From Saprospiraceae bacterium (GTDB taxonomy: Bacteria > Bacteroidota > Bacteroidia > Chitinophagales > Saprospiraceae), in contig JAKVCV010000002.1 of assembly GCA_022448945.1 (NCBI GenBank), forward strand, positions 62,001-126,000: a stretch of 64,000 nucleotides of DNA, written 5' to 3'. The translations under genes and the position numbers were made by a program. A model generated the notes under the pieces. That model was not told the origin of the DNA. It saw nothing but the letters and a program-made list of their open reading frames with translations, and did no database searches. Positions 18,331 to 27,755 of this stretch are shown here, piece by piece. Position 1 is the stretch's first letter. Every line of letters starts with the position of its first letter.

Positions 18331-19103
18331 AGTTAAAATTTATTAATTGATTGTAAGCCCAAGGGCATGAAAAATGATAACCAAAGATATTAATTTACTT
18401 AGTAAAACTAAATAAATAAACACATTTAAATTTTTGTTTATTTTGAATTAGTGATAATAAGAAGAATAATGAATTTAATCTAATTTGTATTGCATATAAA
18501 GCAAAAGTTATGCTCTTTTTGTAACAATTACAATTTTTTTATAAATTCATTATTGAAAATTTAATTATTTATCTACAATTTTCTTTAAATAATAAAATTT
18601 AATTCAATAATCAGACCATTATAATTAAGTAATAATGGTTGCTTTAGTTAAGTGTTTTTTGTACATAATTAGAATAAAATTGGTTTTCAATTTGTGAAAG
18701 ATCTTTTTGAAGCGTTTTCAAAACTAACTTAGGGACTAATAGAAATAACCTTTGACTATATTTTTCCTTGTCACCCCAAATAGTGTTTCATCAAATGTTG
18801 TAATTATTGGGGAAATTTGATTACATTAGCAACTAAGTTGTACAATTGGAAAGTAATAGTTTTATTGAAAGCGCCATAATCTCTTATAACTAACTGGCAA
18901 ACAGCATTTTTTCCATATTAACATGTGAAATAATGTAATTGAAAAACAATTATGCCTTATATTGTGAATGCTTCTGATAATATGCCTACAACAACTTGAA
19001 ATACCCAATAATTAAAACTTAACAATACTTTAAAACATTTATCTCTTCGTTATACCCATATAAAATCAATACCATTAATTTGATTTAGAAATACTAAAAC
19101 TTT
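18331..19103. other. Long noncoding region between clpC and the STAS gene
   Basis: 773 bp between divergent genes. No open frame with family-like sequence and no tRNA-like T-loop was found. It holds the clpC promoter candidate and a weak 6-bp G/C inverted repeat (CCCCAA 18774-18779 with TTGGGG 18807-18812). The remainder is A/T-rich without visible repeats. It is one of the longest gene-free stretches in the window. Confidence 0.6.
18382..18389 (-). promoter_or_regulatory. Candidate -7 element for clpC
   Basis: Minus-strand TATCTTTG lies 52 bp upstream of the clpC ATG, a good match to TAnnTTTG. No clear -33 TTTG is seen at 19-21 nt. No CIRCE-like repeat was seen. Confidence 0.4.
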
Positions 19104-19502
19104 ATGAAATACTCTGTTGATAAAAAAGAAGATTATGCAGTTTTAACACTTGGTGAAGAAAACTTGAACTCGTTAAAGGCTCCTGATTTAAAGGCAGAAC
19201 TTATTGTTTTGCACAATGCAGGGATTAAAAATTTGATAATAGATCTTTCAAACACTAAGTTTGTTGATTCGTCAGGGCTTAGCGCCATTTTGACAGGCAA
19301 TCGCCTTTGGGCTGATTCTGGTAACGAGTTTGTCTTAACTGGACTAGTGCACCCAAGTGTAAAGATGCTCATTACTATTTCTAGATTGGATAGTGTGTTG
19401 ACCATTAAAAACACCTTGAGTGAGGCTGCGAAATTTGTTATGATGGCTACCTTGAAAAACGAGTTAGGTGCTGATGTAGTTACTTCAGATGAAGATGAAT
19501 AG
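19104..19502 (+). CDS. STAS-domain anti-sigma-factor-antagonist-like protein
   Basis: 132 residues. A single STAS domain (about 1-105) with the phosphorylation-loop motif FVDSSGLS (Asp55, Ser56, Ser57, Gly58), followed by an acidic tail (SDEDE). In partner-switching systems the serine is phosphorylated by a HATPase anti-sigma kinase and released by a PP2C phosphatase. Neither partner is encoded nearby. It precedes RNase Z on the same strand, a neighbourhood I recall from other Bacteroidota. Confidence 0.85.
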   Translation: MKYSVDKKEDYAVLTLGEENLNSLKAPDLKAELIVLHNAGIKNLIIDLSNTKFVDSSGLSAILTGNRLWADSGNEFVLTGLVHPSVKMLITISRLDSVLTIKNTLSEAAKFVMMATLKNELGADVVTSDEDE

Positions 19503-19596
19503 CTAGTTTGTACGTTTTGCTTTTCAACTTTGGTAATAAATCCTAATAGATTAACGCTCTTCTCAAGAACTTTGCCCATACATTTAATTTAATTTT

Positions 19597-20499
19597 ATGA
19601 AATTTGAATTAACAATTCTTGGTTCAAATTCTGCATCGCCTGCCTTTGGGCGCCATCTATCATCACAAGTATTAAATATAGGGCAAAATTTCTTCCTTAT
19701 TGATTGTGGAGATGGCACACAAAATAGAATGATGAACTTTAAAGTGAAGGCTACTAAAATCAATCAGATTTTTATCAGTCATTTACATGGTGATCATTTT
19801 TTTGGCTTGGTAGGTTTGTTGATGAGTTATGGGCTAAACAATAGAAAAGAACCTCTCCATATTTATAGCCCCCCTGGATTAAAACCTATTGTAGAAATAC
19901 AATTTAATCATGAACTGGGATACCCGATTTTTTTTCATGAAACTAATCCTGAAAAACATGTATTGTTGTTTGAAAACACTTCCGTTAAAGTTTTTTCAAT
20001 TCCTTTAGTACATAGGGTGCCCTGCCATGGTTTTTTATTTGTTGAAAAACGTAGACCCCCTAATATGATTAAAGAGAAAATTCTAGAGTATCAAATCCCA
20101 TTTAATAAAATTAAAGATATTAAAAAAGGTGCTAATTTTATTACAAAGGATCAGCGTGTTATTTTACATAAAGAATTGACTAAGCCTGCATCTGAACCGA
20201 GGAGTTTTGCTTATTGTTCTGACACCGAATTTTCTAAAGAAATAATCCCCTTTATTTCAGGGGTGGATTTGCTCTACCATGAAGCTACATTTATGCATGA
20301 TTTACTCGAAATGGCATCTAAGACAAAACATACTACTGCTAAACAGGCTGCAATTATAGCTAAAGAAGCTGCAGTAAAAAAACTCGTGTTAGGTCATTTT
20401 TCATCAAGATATTCCGATTTAACCCCTTTGTTAAGTGAGGCAAGAACTGTTTTTGAGAACACAATTTTAGCTACTGAGGGCATCCCTATTGTTATTTGA
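19597..20499 (+). CDS. rnz: Ribonuclease Z (tRNA 3'-endonuclease)
   Basis: 300 residues, the short bacterial form. Removes 3' trailers from tRNA precursors. Metallo-beta-lactamase fold with the metal motif HLHGDH (62-67), an N-terminal GSNSASPAFGRH segment typical of RNase Z, a later YCSDTEF aspartate and a C-terminal GHFSSRY histidine. Lies 94 bp after the STAS gene. Confidence 0.95.
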   Translation: MKFELTILGSNSASPAFGRHLSSQVLNIGQNFFLIDCGDGTQNRMMNFKVKATKINQIFISHLHGDHFFGLVGLLMSYGLNNRKEPLHIYSPPGLKPIVEIQFNHELGYPIFFHETNPEKHVLLFENTSVKVFSIPLVHRVPCHGFLFVEKRRPPNMIKEKILEYQIPFNKIKDIKKGANFITKDQRVILHKELTKPASEPRSFAYCSDTEFSKEIIPFISGVDLLYHEATFMHDLLEMASKTKHTTAKQAAIIAKEAAVKKLVLGHFSSRYSDLTPLLSEARTVFENTILATEGIPIVI

Positions 20500-20521
20500 A
20501 ATTTAATTTTAATTTTTTCTG

Positions 20522-20548
20522 GTTTTAAGGATATTCATATCTTAAAAC
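20522..20548 (+). terminator. Hairpin after rnz, weak terminator candidate
   Basis: GTTTTAA...TTAAAAC and GATAT...ATATC pair around one bulged G to form a 12-bp stem 23 bp after the rnz stop. It lacks a T-run, so termination is uncertain. Confidence 0.25.
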
Positions 20549-20965
20549 TTAATGATACGACACATACTGGTATTGGATTTGATCCAAATGAAGGAAGAGT
20601 GGGGGAATCAGTTTACTGGTTTTATTGTTTTGCAAAGATAAACTTAAATAACGCCGGGTAGTTGATTTGTTTATCGTCCTTTGTGGATTTTATATAACTA
20701 TCTCTTCAATAAAACCTCAATTTTTGTATTCAATAGCTCTTGATTTTCTGCTTCATATGTAGAATTTCTTTTTTATAGCATTTGATTAGTTGTGTTTCAT
20801 GTTTTTGAGGATTCTCAATTAGAATATATTAAAGACAAATAAATCTTAAAATTCAGCTCTATTCATTGCTATTTAAATAATTTTCTTTCTGTATCAATTT
20901 TTTACATATTAGAATTTGAAAGGTTTTCCTGGTTGAGATTAATTTGACATTAAAAAGAGGGAATG

Positions 20966-20997
20966 TTTGGTTAAAAGGTTGCTAATTGTTATCTTCG
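20966..20997 (+). promoter_or_regulatory. rpsA promoter
   Basis: TTTG at 20966-20969, a 20-nt spacer, then TATCTTCG at 20990-20997, one mismatch from TAnnTTTG. The spacing is ideal for the Bacteroidota primary sigma factor. Transcription should begin near 21003, giving a leader of about 85 nt. Confidence 0.65.
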
Positions 20998-21087
20998 CAC
21001 TCGCTTTTTAGGCAACTGTTAGTCATGTTTATGTCTTAGAAGTAGTATAAATTTATTTTTTAACCTTTTAAACAAGCTTTTCTTATT

Positions 21088-23316
21088 ATGGAGAACCTTG
21101 AAAATAAAAACAACAATGATAATGTTGTTGAAGACGAAAACAACAATGAAAATATTGTTGAAATTAAAGAAACCACTGTAGATATTGTTGAAGCTGAAGA
21201 CACACCTGAAGCGGTTGTTGAAGCTGAAGAAACTACTGTAGATATTGTTGAAGCCGAAGACACACCTGAAGTTGTTGTTGAAGCTGAAGATACACCTGAA
21301 GCGGTTGTTGAAGAACTAGTAGTTCAATCAGCTTATGATGATTTTGATTGGGATAAAGGCCCTAAAGGTGTTTTGAATTATAGTAATAGTGAGATTGAGG
21401 AATTTGAGCAAATGTATAATACTACTTTAAATTCAATTAAGGAGTATGAAATAGTTGCAGGTAAAGTAGTTTTTATTACAGAAAGTGATATAGTGTTGGA
21501 CCTGAACTGTAAATCTGATGGCTTGGTTTCCCGCACAGAATTCCGTGATATGCCTGATTTGGGAATTGGTGATGTTGTAGAAGTTTATGTAGAGACACAA
21601 GAGGATAAACGTGGACAATTAGTGCTTTCACGTAGGAAAGCTAAACTATTGAATGCATGGGCTAATATAGTCGAATCTCATGCATCGGGTAGAGTTGTTA
21701 GTGGTACTGTTATAAGCAAAACAAAAGGCGGACTTATTGTAGATGTTGAAGGATTGGAAACTTTTCTCCCTGGATCTCAGATTGATATCCGTCCGATTAT
21801 TGATTACGATGCTTTTGTTGGTAAAACAATGGATTTTAAAGTTGTCAAAATCAATGAATCTATAAAAAATGCTGTTGTTTCCCATAAAGCACTTATTGAG
21901 AGTGACCTTGAAGAACAACGTCAGGCAATAATTTCAAAACTTGAAAAAGGTCAAGTTTTGGAAGGTACAGTTAAAAATCTTACAGATTTTGGAGCTTTCT
22001 TAGATTTAGGTGGAGTTGATGGCCTTTTATACATAACAGATATTTCTTGGGGCCGTATCAAACACCCTAGTGATGTTTTAGAAAATGGACAGAAACTCAA
22101 TGTTGTAGTATTGGACTTTAATGATGATAAAAAACGTATTTCTTTAGGGTTAAAACAATTACAGTCACATCCTTGGGATGTTCTCGAAGGTGACTTAATT
22201 CCTGGCTCAGTTGTAAAAGGTAAAATAGTTAATATTGAAGATTATGGTGCGTTTTTAGAAGTAACACCAGGTGTTGAAGGACTGATACACGTTTCTGAAG
22301 TTTCTTGGAGTAGTCAGCCAATCAATTCTCGAGAGTTTTTTAAAGAGGGTGATGAGTATGAAGCAAAAATTGTTACAATCGACCGTGATGAACGTAAAAT
22401 GTCTTTGAGTTTAAGAAAGCTACAGGAGGACCCATGGTCTCAAATTGAAGAAAAATACCCGAAAGGATCAGAACATACCGGAGAAGTTAAGAACTTGACG
22501 CCTTATGGTGTGTTTATTGAACTTGAAGAAGGTATTGGAGGAATGATACATATCTCTGATTTATCTTGGACTAAGCGCTTTGCACATCCTGCTGAATTCA
22601 CTAAAGTAGGTGCTAATTTGGATATTATTATTCTTGAGATCGATAAAGAAAGCCGTAAATTATCTTTGGGACATAAACAGCTTGAAGAAAACCCTTGGGA
22701 TACTTTTGCAGGGGTATTTCCAGAAGGATCATTGCATGAAGCTACTATATTGCGTAGAGACGATAGAGGCGCGATAGTATTGTTACCTTATGGATTAGAA
22801 GCATTTGCGCCAATACGACACATTAAGAAAGAAGATGGAGCATTGGCAGAGGTAGATGAGCAATTGATATTCAAAGTTATTGAGTTTAATCGCGATGATA
22901 AACGTATCCTTGTTTCACATTCTCGTTATTATACAGATGCTAAACGTGAAGCTGAGCAAGCAGATAAAGATGCTGCTAAGGCTGAGAAAAAAACTGCTCA
23001 AAAAACTATGAAGAAAGTAAATGCAAAAACCGAAAAATCTACCTTCGGAGATTTGAGTGCTTTTTCTGAATTGAAAGAACAGTTGAAAAATGATACTGAA
23101 GAAGTTAAAGCGAAAAAAACAAAAGAGACAGCTGTTGAAAAAGTTGAGGAAGAGGTTAAAGTTGAAGCTGTAGAAGAATCTTCAGAACCTGTTCAACATT
23201 CTGAAGCTTCACTTACTAAACTTAAGAAAGCAGAATTGATTGAAATGGCTAAAGAAAAAGGTGTATCAACATCTGGCACAAAAAGCGATTTGGTATCAGC
23301 AATACTTGGTGCATAA
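21088..23316 (+). CDS. rpsA: 30S ribosomal protein S1 with acidic repeat N-terminus and SAP-like C-terminus
   Basis: 742 residues, well above the roughly 560-600 of usual S1. It binds mRNA and helps load it on the 30S subunit. An Asn/Glu/Val-rich acidic leader (1-75) contains two 20-residue repeats. Six S1 OB-fold repeats follow (about 115-185, 205-270, 287-360, 373-445, 460-530, 545-612), the central ones with the classic GVDGLLYITDISW and GVEGLIHVSEVSW type. A Lys/Glu-rich linker then leads to LTKLKKAELIEMAKEKGV...SDLVSAILGA (706-742), which has the pattern of a SAP/HeH nucleic-acid-binding helix-extended-loop-helix. This last domain is unexpected in S1. A strong promoter and terminator flank the gene. 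Confidence 0.93.
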   Translation: MENLENKNNNDNVVEDENNNENIVEIKETTVDIVEAEDTPEAVVEAEETTVDIVEAEDTPEVVVEAEDTPEAVVEELVVQSAYDDFDWDKGPKGVLNYSNSEIEEFEQMYNTTLNSIKEYEIVAGKVVFITESDIVLDLNCKSDGLVSRTEFRDMPDLGIGDVVEVYVETQEDKRGQLVLSRRKAKLLNAWANIVESHASGRVVSGTVISKTKGGLIVDVEGLETFLPGSQIDIRPIIDYDAFVGKTMDFKVVKINESIKNAVVSHKALIESDLEEQRQAIISKLEKGQVLEGTVKNLTDFGAFLDLGGVDGLLYITDISWGRIKHPSDVLENGQKLNVVVLDFNDDKKRISLGLKQLQSHPWDVLEGDLIPGSVVKGKIVNIEDYGAFLEVTPGVEGLIHVSEVSWSSQPINSREFFKEGDEYEAKIVTIDRDERKMSLSLRKLQEDPWSQIEEKYPKGSEHTGEVKNLTPYGVFIELEEGIGGMIHISDLSWTKRFAHPAEFTKVGANLDIIILEIDKESRKLSLGHKQLEENPWDTFAGVFPEGSLHEATILRRDDRGAIVLLPYGLEAFAPIRHIKKEDGALAEVDEQLIFKVIEFNRDDKRILVSHSRYYTDAKREAEQADKDAAKAEKKTAQKTMKKVNAKTEKSTFGDLSAFSELKEQLKNDTEEVKAKKTKETAVEKVEEEVKVEAVEESSEPVQHSEASLTKLKKAELIEMAKEKGVSTSGTKSDLVSAILGA
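21169..21315 (+). repeat. 60-bp in-frame tandem repeat in rpsA
   Basis: Unit 1 is 21169-21228, unit 2 is 21229-21288 and a partial third copy of the second half covers 21289-21315. The units differ at few positions and encode the 20-residue acidic period starting ETTVDIVEAEDTPE. Being a multiple of three, copy-number change would keep the frame. Confidence 0.85.
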
Positions 23317-23320
23317 TGGA

Positions 23321-23348
23321 ATTCACTAAGAAAATAGACTTAGTGAAT
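23321..23348 (+). other. Hairpin just after rpsA
   Basis: ATTCACTAAG (23321-23330) and CTTAGTGAAT (23339-23348) form a perfect 10-bp stem with an 8-nt loop, starting 4 bp after the rpsA stop. No T-run follows, so it is not a classical terminator. It could protect the mRNA end. Confidence 0.6.
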
Positions 23349-23365
23349 AATCCAAATGTTGGCCT

Positions 23366-23428
23366 GTCACCATTTTCTGTATCAGTTTTGAACTAAAATC
23401 GTGGTGACTTTAGATAAGGATACAGAAA
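23366..23428 (+). other. Interleaved inverted repeats with pseudoknot potential in the rpsA 3' region
   Basis: GTCACCA (23366-23372) is complementary to TGGTGAC (23402-23408). TTTCTGTATC (23374-23383) is complementary to GATACAGAAA (23419-23428). The two pairs interlock (a b a' b'), so an RNA copy could form an H-type pseudoknot or two alternative stems. A small AGTT-TTG-AACT hairpin lies inside the middle loop. No open frame covers it. Confidence 0.5.
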
Positions 23429-23478
23429 GTAAAGATGAAGAATAATAAGTAGTGTTTAATTTTGCTCTTATTAATTAT

Positions 23479-23514
23479 AAAGTGACTGTTCATATGAACA
23501 GTCACTTTTTTGTT
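23479..23514 (+). terminator. rpsA terminator
   Basis: A perfect 30-bp palindrome (23479-23508) with 15-bp arms, starting AAAGTGACTG, followed by TTTGTTTT. In RNA the centre CAUAUG would form the tip of the loop. It also separates rpsA from the convergent LUD gene. Confidence 0.85.
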
Positions 23515-23560
23515 TTAATACATTAGATTAAATAAAAGAAAGGGTTTTGCATCTACAAAT

Positions 23561-24190
23561 TTAATCCTCAAGCATAAATACGTATAATTCTTTAGGGCCA
23601 TGAGCACCATTCACTAATGTTTTTTCTATGTCCGCAGTTTGGCTATTAGTAGAAGTAAAACAAAGCATAGAAGGAAATTTTGATTCTCGCGCGGTTTGTA
23701 GCTTTAATACATCTTTTAAATTGTATACCAATTGATTTGTACTAGCGATCACTATATGAATCGATGGAATAATTGATAAACTTCTACCCGAGGAAGATTG
23801 GCTATTTAGTAATATTGAACCCGTTCGTGCAATTAATGCATCACAAGTAGTAATTCCAACTTCAGCATTGATTAAGTTCTTTTTGGTAGAACTGAATACG
23901 AAATCATATTTCTTAAGTACCTTTTGTAATTGTGTTTCCCAACAATAGACATTGTTCCAATTGTGTTTTTTACACAAAATTTTTAAGGTTGAAAAAATTT
24001 CCTCTAGAGATTCACAAAAAATGAACTTTCCACCATTTTTATTAAAGGCTTCAGCAAAAATAATATCTAAACAATCATCAGGAGAGCTAAAAAACTTACT
24101 TTCATTCTTAAAATCATGGTGGGGTAGAGTTGAATTCTTGTAATCGATACTTTTCAAACGTTTTAATATGTTGTTTCTAGAGGAATCCAT
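23561..24190 (-). CDS. LUD-domain (LutC/YkgG-like) protein
   Basis: 209 residues with the LUD fold. The conserved block is about 108-145 (AEVGITTCDALIARTGSILL), where related proteins have Ala-Asp/Thr-x-Gly-Ser. LutC helps oxidise L-lactate with iron-sulfur partners LutA and LutB, but neither is encoded here. In Bacteroidota a stand-alone LUD gene follows ftsH as a conserved neighbourhood, as here, so a role in lactate use should not be assumed. It lies 110 bp downstream of ftsH. Confidence 0.82.
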   Translation of the reverse strand: MDSSRNNILKRLKSIDYKNSTLPHHDFKNESKFFSSPDDCLDIIFAEAFNKNGGKFIFCESLEEIFSTLKILCKKHNWNNVYCWETQLQKVLKKYDFVFSSTKKNLINAEVGITTCDALIARTGSILLNSQSSSGRSLSIIPSIHIVIASTNQLVYNLKDVLKLQTARESKFPSMLCFTSTNSQTADIEKTLVNGAHGPKELYVFMLED

Positions 24191-24300
24191 TACTCAATTC
24201 AAATTATTCATTTTAAATAAAAGATTGTAAAAATATACAATATATAACTTCCCATGGTTGAATTTAAGGATAAAAATCAGTTCATATTTATTAAAAATTA

Positions 24301-26307
24301 TTAATGAATTTCTGGCTGATCGTCAGCATCTTTTAATGTGTCAACCCCACTGTTGTCACCTGCTGCTTTTTCTCCATCCTTTATATTTGGTGTATCATCG
24401 TATGGGCGTTTGCCGATAAGAACTTCTACATCTTTTCTTAATAATACTTCTTTATCTAATAATTCTGAAGCTAGTAGTTTTAATTCTTTTTCCTTCTCCT
24501 TAAGGAGTTGTAAAGCCCTATTATATTGTTCATCAACAATGTTTCTAATTTCCTGATCAATTAGTTGAGCAGTTGCTTCTGAATAAGGTTTTGCAAATTG
24601 ATTGTTCTTCATCATTTCGTAATAAGAAACATTTCCAACTTTCCCATTCATGCCATAAATTACTACTAAATTGTATGCTATTTGCGTTACTCTATCCAAA
24701 TCATTTTGGGCACCTGTTGATACAGCTCCAAATATAATTTCTTCGGCAGCACGACCAGATAATAATCCACACATCTGATCTAATAAATGTTGTTCAGGGA
24801 CAATATTTTTTTCTTTAGGCAGATATTGAGCATAGCCCAGAGCAGTTAAACCACGCGGGACTATCGTTACTTTAACCAATGGGTGCGCGTGTTCTAAGAA
24901 CCAACCACTAATAGCATGACCTGCTTCATGATATGCAATTACACGTTTTTCTTCTGGGGAAATTAATTTATTTTTCTTTTCTAAGCCACCAATAACTCTG
25001 TCAATTGCTTTGTTGAAGTCATTCATGTCTACATGGCTTTTGCCAAACCTAGCAGCAATTAATGCTGCTTCATTACAAATGTTAGCTATTTCTGCACCAG
25101 CAAAGCCTGGTGTTTGAGTTGCCAAAGTTTTTGCATCTACATCATCACCTATTTTGATTGGGATTAAATGTACTTTGAAGATTTGTTCACGTCCCATTAA
25201 ATCTGGTTTGCCTATCCCAATCTGACGGTCAAAGCGCCCAGGTCGCAACAATGCAGGGTCTAGAATATCAGGGCGATTAGTAGCAGCTACAAGAATTACT
25301 CCTTTATCTGTACTAAATCCATCCATTTCAACAAGTAACTGATTTAAGGTGTTTTCGCGTTCATCATTACCTTGCATTGAGTTTCTACCTCTTGCTCTAC
25401 CAATAGCATCAATTTCATCAATAAATACTATACATGGTGCTTTTTCTCTTGCCTGACGAAACATGTCACGTACTCTGGATGCTCCAACCCCCACAAACAT
25501 TTCAACAAAATCAGAACCTGAAATACTGAAGAATGGCACATCAGCTTCACCAGCAACAGCTTTAGCTAGTAATGTTTTTCCTGTCCCTGGAGGGCCAACA
25601 AGTAGTACACCTTTCGGAATTTTCCCACCTAGAGCTGTATATTTTTGAGGAGAACGGAGGAAATCAACTACTTCCATTACTTCTTCTTTTGCTTCATCCA
25701 ATCCAGCTACATCTTTAAAGGAGACATTGACTTTTGTGTCTTTATCAAAGAGCGTAGCTTTAGATCTTCCAATATTGAATATTTGACCACCAGCGCCAGC
25801 ACCACCACCACCAACACGTCGCATAAAAAACATCCATATAGCAATCAACAATATAAAAGGAAATAACCATATGATAATATTAGTTAGCGTGCCTTTTGTG
25901 TCAGCTGTCACTGGGATATCTTTAGCATCTGGGTTTTCTTTAAGATAGGCTATTTTCGCTTCGTCAATTTTTTTGTCAAAACTTTCTAAAAAGACTATTT
26001 TATGTTTGTAATGAGGCCCAGTATTACTACCTATAGATGATCTGGAAATCCTTTTATGAGATGAACCTGAAAGTTTTTGGGGGTCAATGTAGATTTCAGC
26101 ATATGAGTTAGGTTCAGTCTTGTTAATAATGACAATTTTAGTTACATCACCTCTTTTGATAAATTCTGATAGCTCTAACATTGTTAATTCCGGCATAGTG
26201 CCAGTCATGTTAAACAGATTTAGTGAGATTAGTACTACTGCTATAATAGCATAAAACCAATAGTAATTGAATTTTGGTTTATTGCCAGATGGTTTTTTTT
26301 GTTCCAT
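24301..26307 (-). CDS. ftsH: ATP-dependent zinc metalloprotease FtsH
   Basis: 668 residues. Membrane-anchored AAA+ protease that degrades misassembled membrane proteins and some regulators. Membrane segments at about 15-33 and 143-162 flank a periplasmic domain. The AAA domain has Walker A GPPGTGKT (238-245), Walker B VFIDEID (294-300) and the second region of homology. The zinc motif HEAGH is at 460-464. The gene sits between rsfS and the LUD gene, the usual Bacteroidota order. Confidence 0.97.
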   Translation of the reverse strand: MEQKKPSGNKPKFNYYWFYAIIAVVLISLNLFNMTGTMPELTMLELSEFIKRGDVTKIVIINKTEPNSYAEIYIDPQKLSGSSHKRISRSSIGSNTGPHYKHKIVFLESFDKKIDEAKIAYLKENPDAKDIPVTADTKGTLTNIIIWLFPFILLIAIWMFFMRRVGGGGAGAGGQIFNIGRSKATLFDKDTKVNVSFKDVAGLDEAKEEVMEVVDFLRSPQKYTALGGKIPKGVLLVGPPGTGKTLLAKAVAGEADVPFFSISGSDFVEMFVGVGASRVRDMFRQAREKAPCIVFIDEIDAIGRARGRNSMQGNDERENTLNQLLVEMDGFSTDKGVILVAATNRPDILDPALLRPGRFDRQIGIGKPDLMGREQIFKVHLIPIKIGDDVDAKTLATQTPGFAGAEIANICNEAALIAARFGKSHVDMNDFNKAIDRVIGGLEKKNKLISPEEKRVIAYHEAGHAISGWFLEHAHPLVKVTIVPRGLTALGYAQYLPKEKNIVPEQHLLDQMCGLLSGRAAEEIIFGAVSTGAQNDLDRVTQIAYNLVVIYGMNGKVGNVSYYEMMKNNQFAKPYSEATAQLIDQEIRNIVDEQYNRALQLLKEKEKELKLLASELLDKEVLLRKDVEVLIGKRPYDDTPNIKDGEKAAGDNSGVDTLKDADDQPEIH

Positions 26308-26432
26308 GATTTTTAATTAATAGTTTGCATTTTAAGTGTAAAAGAACAAAATGAAATTTGTTAGTTTTTTCTAATATTAAATGAGTAGAATCTATTGATT
26401 TTAGGAATTGTATTATGTAGACCTGAGAGCGA

Positions 26433-26828
26433 CTAATCTAAATTGTTATATTTTGTTATAATCGCATCGCTCCACAAATCCTCCATATTGTAGAATTCTC
26501 TTTTTTCTTGCATAAAAATATGAACGATTACAGAAAAATAATCTGTTAACATCCAATTTGTTCCACCTTTTCCTTCGGAATGATTTGGTCTTATGCCTAA
26601 CTCCTCATAAACGCGTTTTTCAATGTTATTGATAATTCCAAAAAGTTGTGTTTTGGAATTTCCGTGACAAATAATAAAATAATCATTACTTGCAGAAGGA
26701 AGATGACGCAGATCAAAAAGAGCAATATCTTTACCTTTAATATCTTTTATAGCGTCAACGATTAGATTGTTCAGTATTTCGTCAGATATTTCTGGGTCTG
26801 GTTGAAGTGCAAGATTTTTGTTACTCAA
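26433..26828 (-). CDS. rsfS: Ribosome silencing factor RsfS
   Basis: 131 residues from a TTG start (protein begins with SNKNLALQPDPE after the initiator). Binds ribosomal protein L14 and blocks subunit joining in starvation. The conserved blocks are KDIALFDLRHL, SNDYFIICHGNS, the EGKGGTNWMLTDY segment and the VHIFMQEKREFYNMEDLW segment. An ATG at 26933 would add 35 unrelated residues. I reject it because the family starts near the chosen codon and a minus-strand -7-like TATTTTTG at 26880-26887 would place the transcript start inside that extension. It is divergent from biotin ligase. Confidence 0.88.
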   Translation of the reverse strand: MSNKNLALQPDPEISDEILNNLIVDAIKDIKGKDIALFDLRHLPSASNDYFIICHGNSKTQLFGIINNIEKRVYEELGIRPNHSEGKGGTNWMLTDYFSVIVHIFMQEKREFYNMEDLWSDAIITKYNNLD

Positions 26829-26978
26829 TAGTTTAGTTGTTGGTTTAATAAATAAATTTTTACTTTTGTACAGTAACAACAAAAATAATACTTTTGTTGA
26901 TCTTTTTAAGTTTCGACTTTGTGTTTTGCACAAACCTTATTGGAATATATAAAAATTGAATGAAAACATGCTTAATGA

Positions 26979-27755
26979 ATGAAACTTTTATATCCTAACA
27001 ATCTTTTTATTGGAAAAGTTGCAAAATTTCTTTCATCTGTTGATTCTACCAATCTTTTTGCAATTAATTTATTGGCAAAAACTAAACCAATTGAAGGAAC
27101 TGTCATTTATACAGACAACCAAATCGGTGGGAGAGGACAAATTGGCAGTAAATGGGAAAGTCAGGCTGCAAAGAATATCATTATGTCTGTTATTCTATAC
27201 CCGCATTTCTTATCAATCCCACTTCAATTCAAATTAAATCAAATAGTAGCATTAGCCGTTTATGATCTGTTGAGTAATTATATTTTTCCCTTAGACCAAT
27301 TGAGTATCAAATGGCCAAATGATATTTATATTGGAGATAACAAAATGGGAGGTATTTTAATAGAAAATAAATTAAAAAATAGTTTGATCTCAGAATCAGT
27401 AATTGGAATTGGTTTGAATGTCAATCAAACCTCATTTTCGTCTGAGTTGCCTAATCCTACCTCGTTGTTACTAGAAACAGGTTTAACAAATGACAGATTT
27501 GAAATGTTAGAAAGGCTTTGTGAATTCCTTGAACATCGATACCTGCAATTGAAATCATTAAAAAGACAAAATATCAATGATGAATACCTTCAAGTGCTAT
27601 ATGGCTATCAAGAGTGGAGAGATTATGAAATAACTTCAACTAAGAATATTATAAGAGGAAGAATAGTAGGTCTTACAAAATTTGGTAAGTTGCAAATTCA
27701 GACTTCCACTAAACAAATGGAATTTTCCTTAAAAGAAATTAGTTTTTTGTTTTAA
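26979..27755 (+). CDS. birA: Biotin--[acetyl-CoA-carboxylase] ligase, monofunctional
   Basis: 258 residues. Activates biotin with ATP and attaches it to the biotin carrier domain of carboxylases. The biotin/AMP loop GRGQIG (51-56), KWPNDI (111-116) and GGILIEN (124-130) motifs are present, and a short C-terminal SH3-like domain follows. There is no N-terminal helix-turn-helix, so it should not act as a repressor. Its last 4 bp overlap the end of the convergent DUF1295 gene. Confidence 0.92.
   Translation: MKLLYPNNLFIGKVAKFLSSVDSTNLFAINLLAKTKPIEGTVIYTDNQIGGRGQIGSKWESQAAKNIIMSVILYPHFLSIPLQFKLNQIVALAVYDLLSNYIFPLDQLSIKWPNDIYIGDNKMGGILIENKLKNSLISESVIGIGLNVNQTSFSSELPNPTSLLLETGLTNDRFEMLERLCEFLEHRYLQLKSLKRQNINDEYLQVLYGYQEWRDYEITSTKNIIRGRIVGLTKFGKLQIQTSTKQMEFSLKEISFLF

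Larger units (their letters stand above)
20500..21087. other. Intergenic region upstream of rpsA
   Basis: 588 bp. It contains the hairpin after rnz, a short in-frame open stretch without a start codon (discussed under rejected items) and the strong rpsA promoter near its right end. I see no gene or RNA motif in the rest. Confidence 0.6.

Noticed and set aside
18774-18812. CCCCAA/TTGGGG inverted repeat with 27-nt loop
   Set aside because: Six pairs over a long loop in a 773-bp region can occur by chance. Not called as regulatory.
19133-19579. 148-codon open frame antisense to the STAS gene
   Set aside because: The forward frame is a clear STAS domain; the reverse translation has no family-like features.
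20500-20658. Open frame of 53 codons continuing in phase after the rnz TGA stop
   Set aside because: RNase Z already ends at a normal C-terminus, the extension has no start codon, no family likeness and includes a hairpin. Stop-codon readthrough is not supported.
23561-24190. Assignment of the LUD protein as LutC of a lactate-use operon
   Set aside because: lutA and lutB are absent nearby, and the gene belongs to the ftsH neighbourhood, so only the domain is named.
26829-26933. 35-residue N-terminal extension of RsfS from an upstream ATG
   Set aside because: The extension is not family-like, and a -7-like element inside it suggests transcription starts downstream. I used the TTG at 26828.
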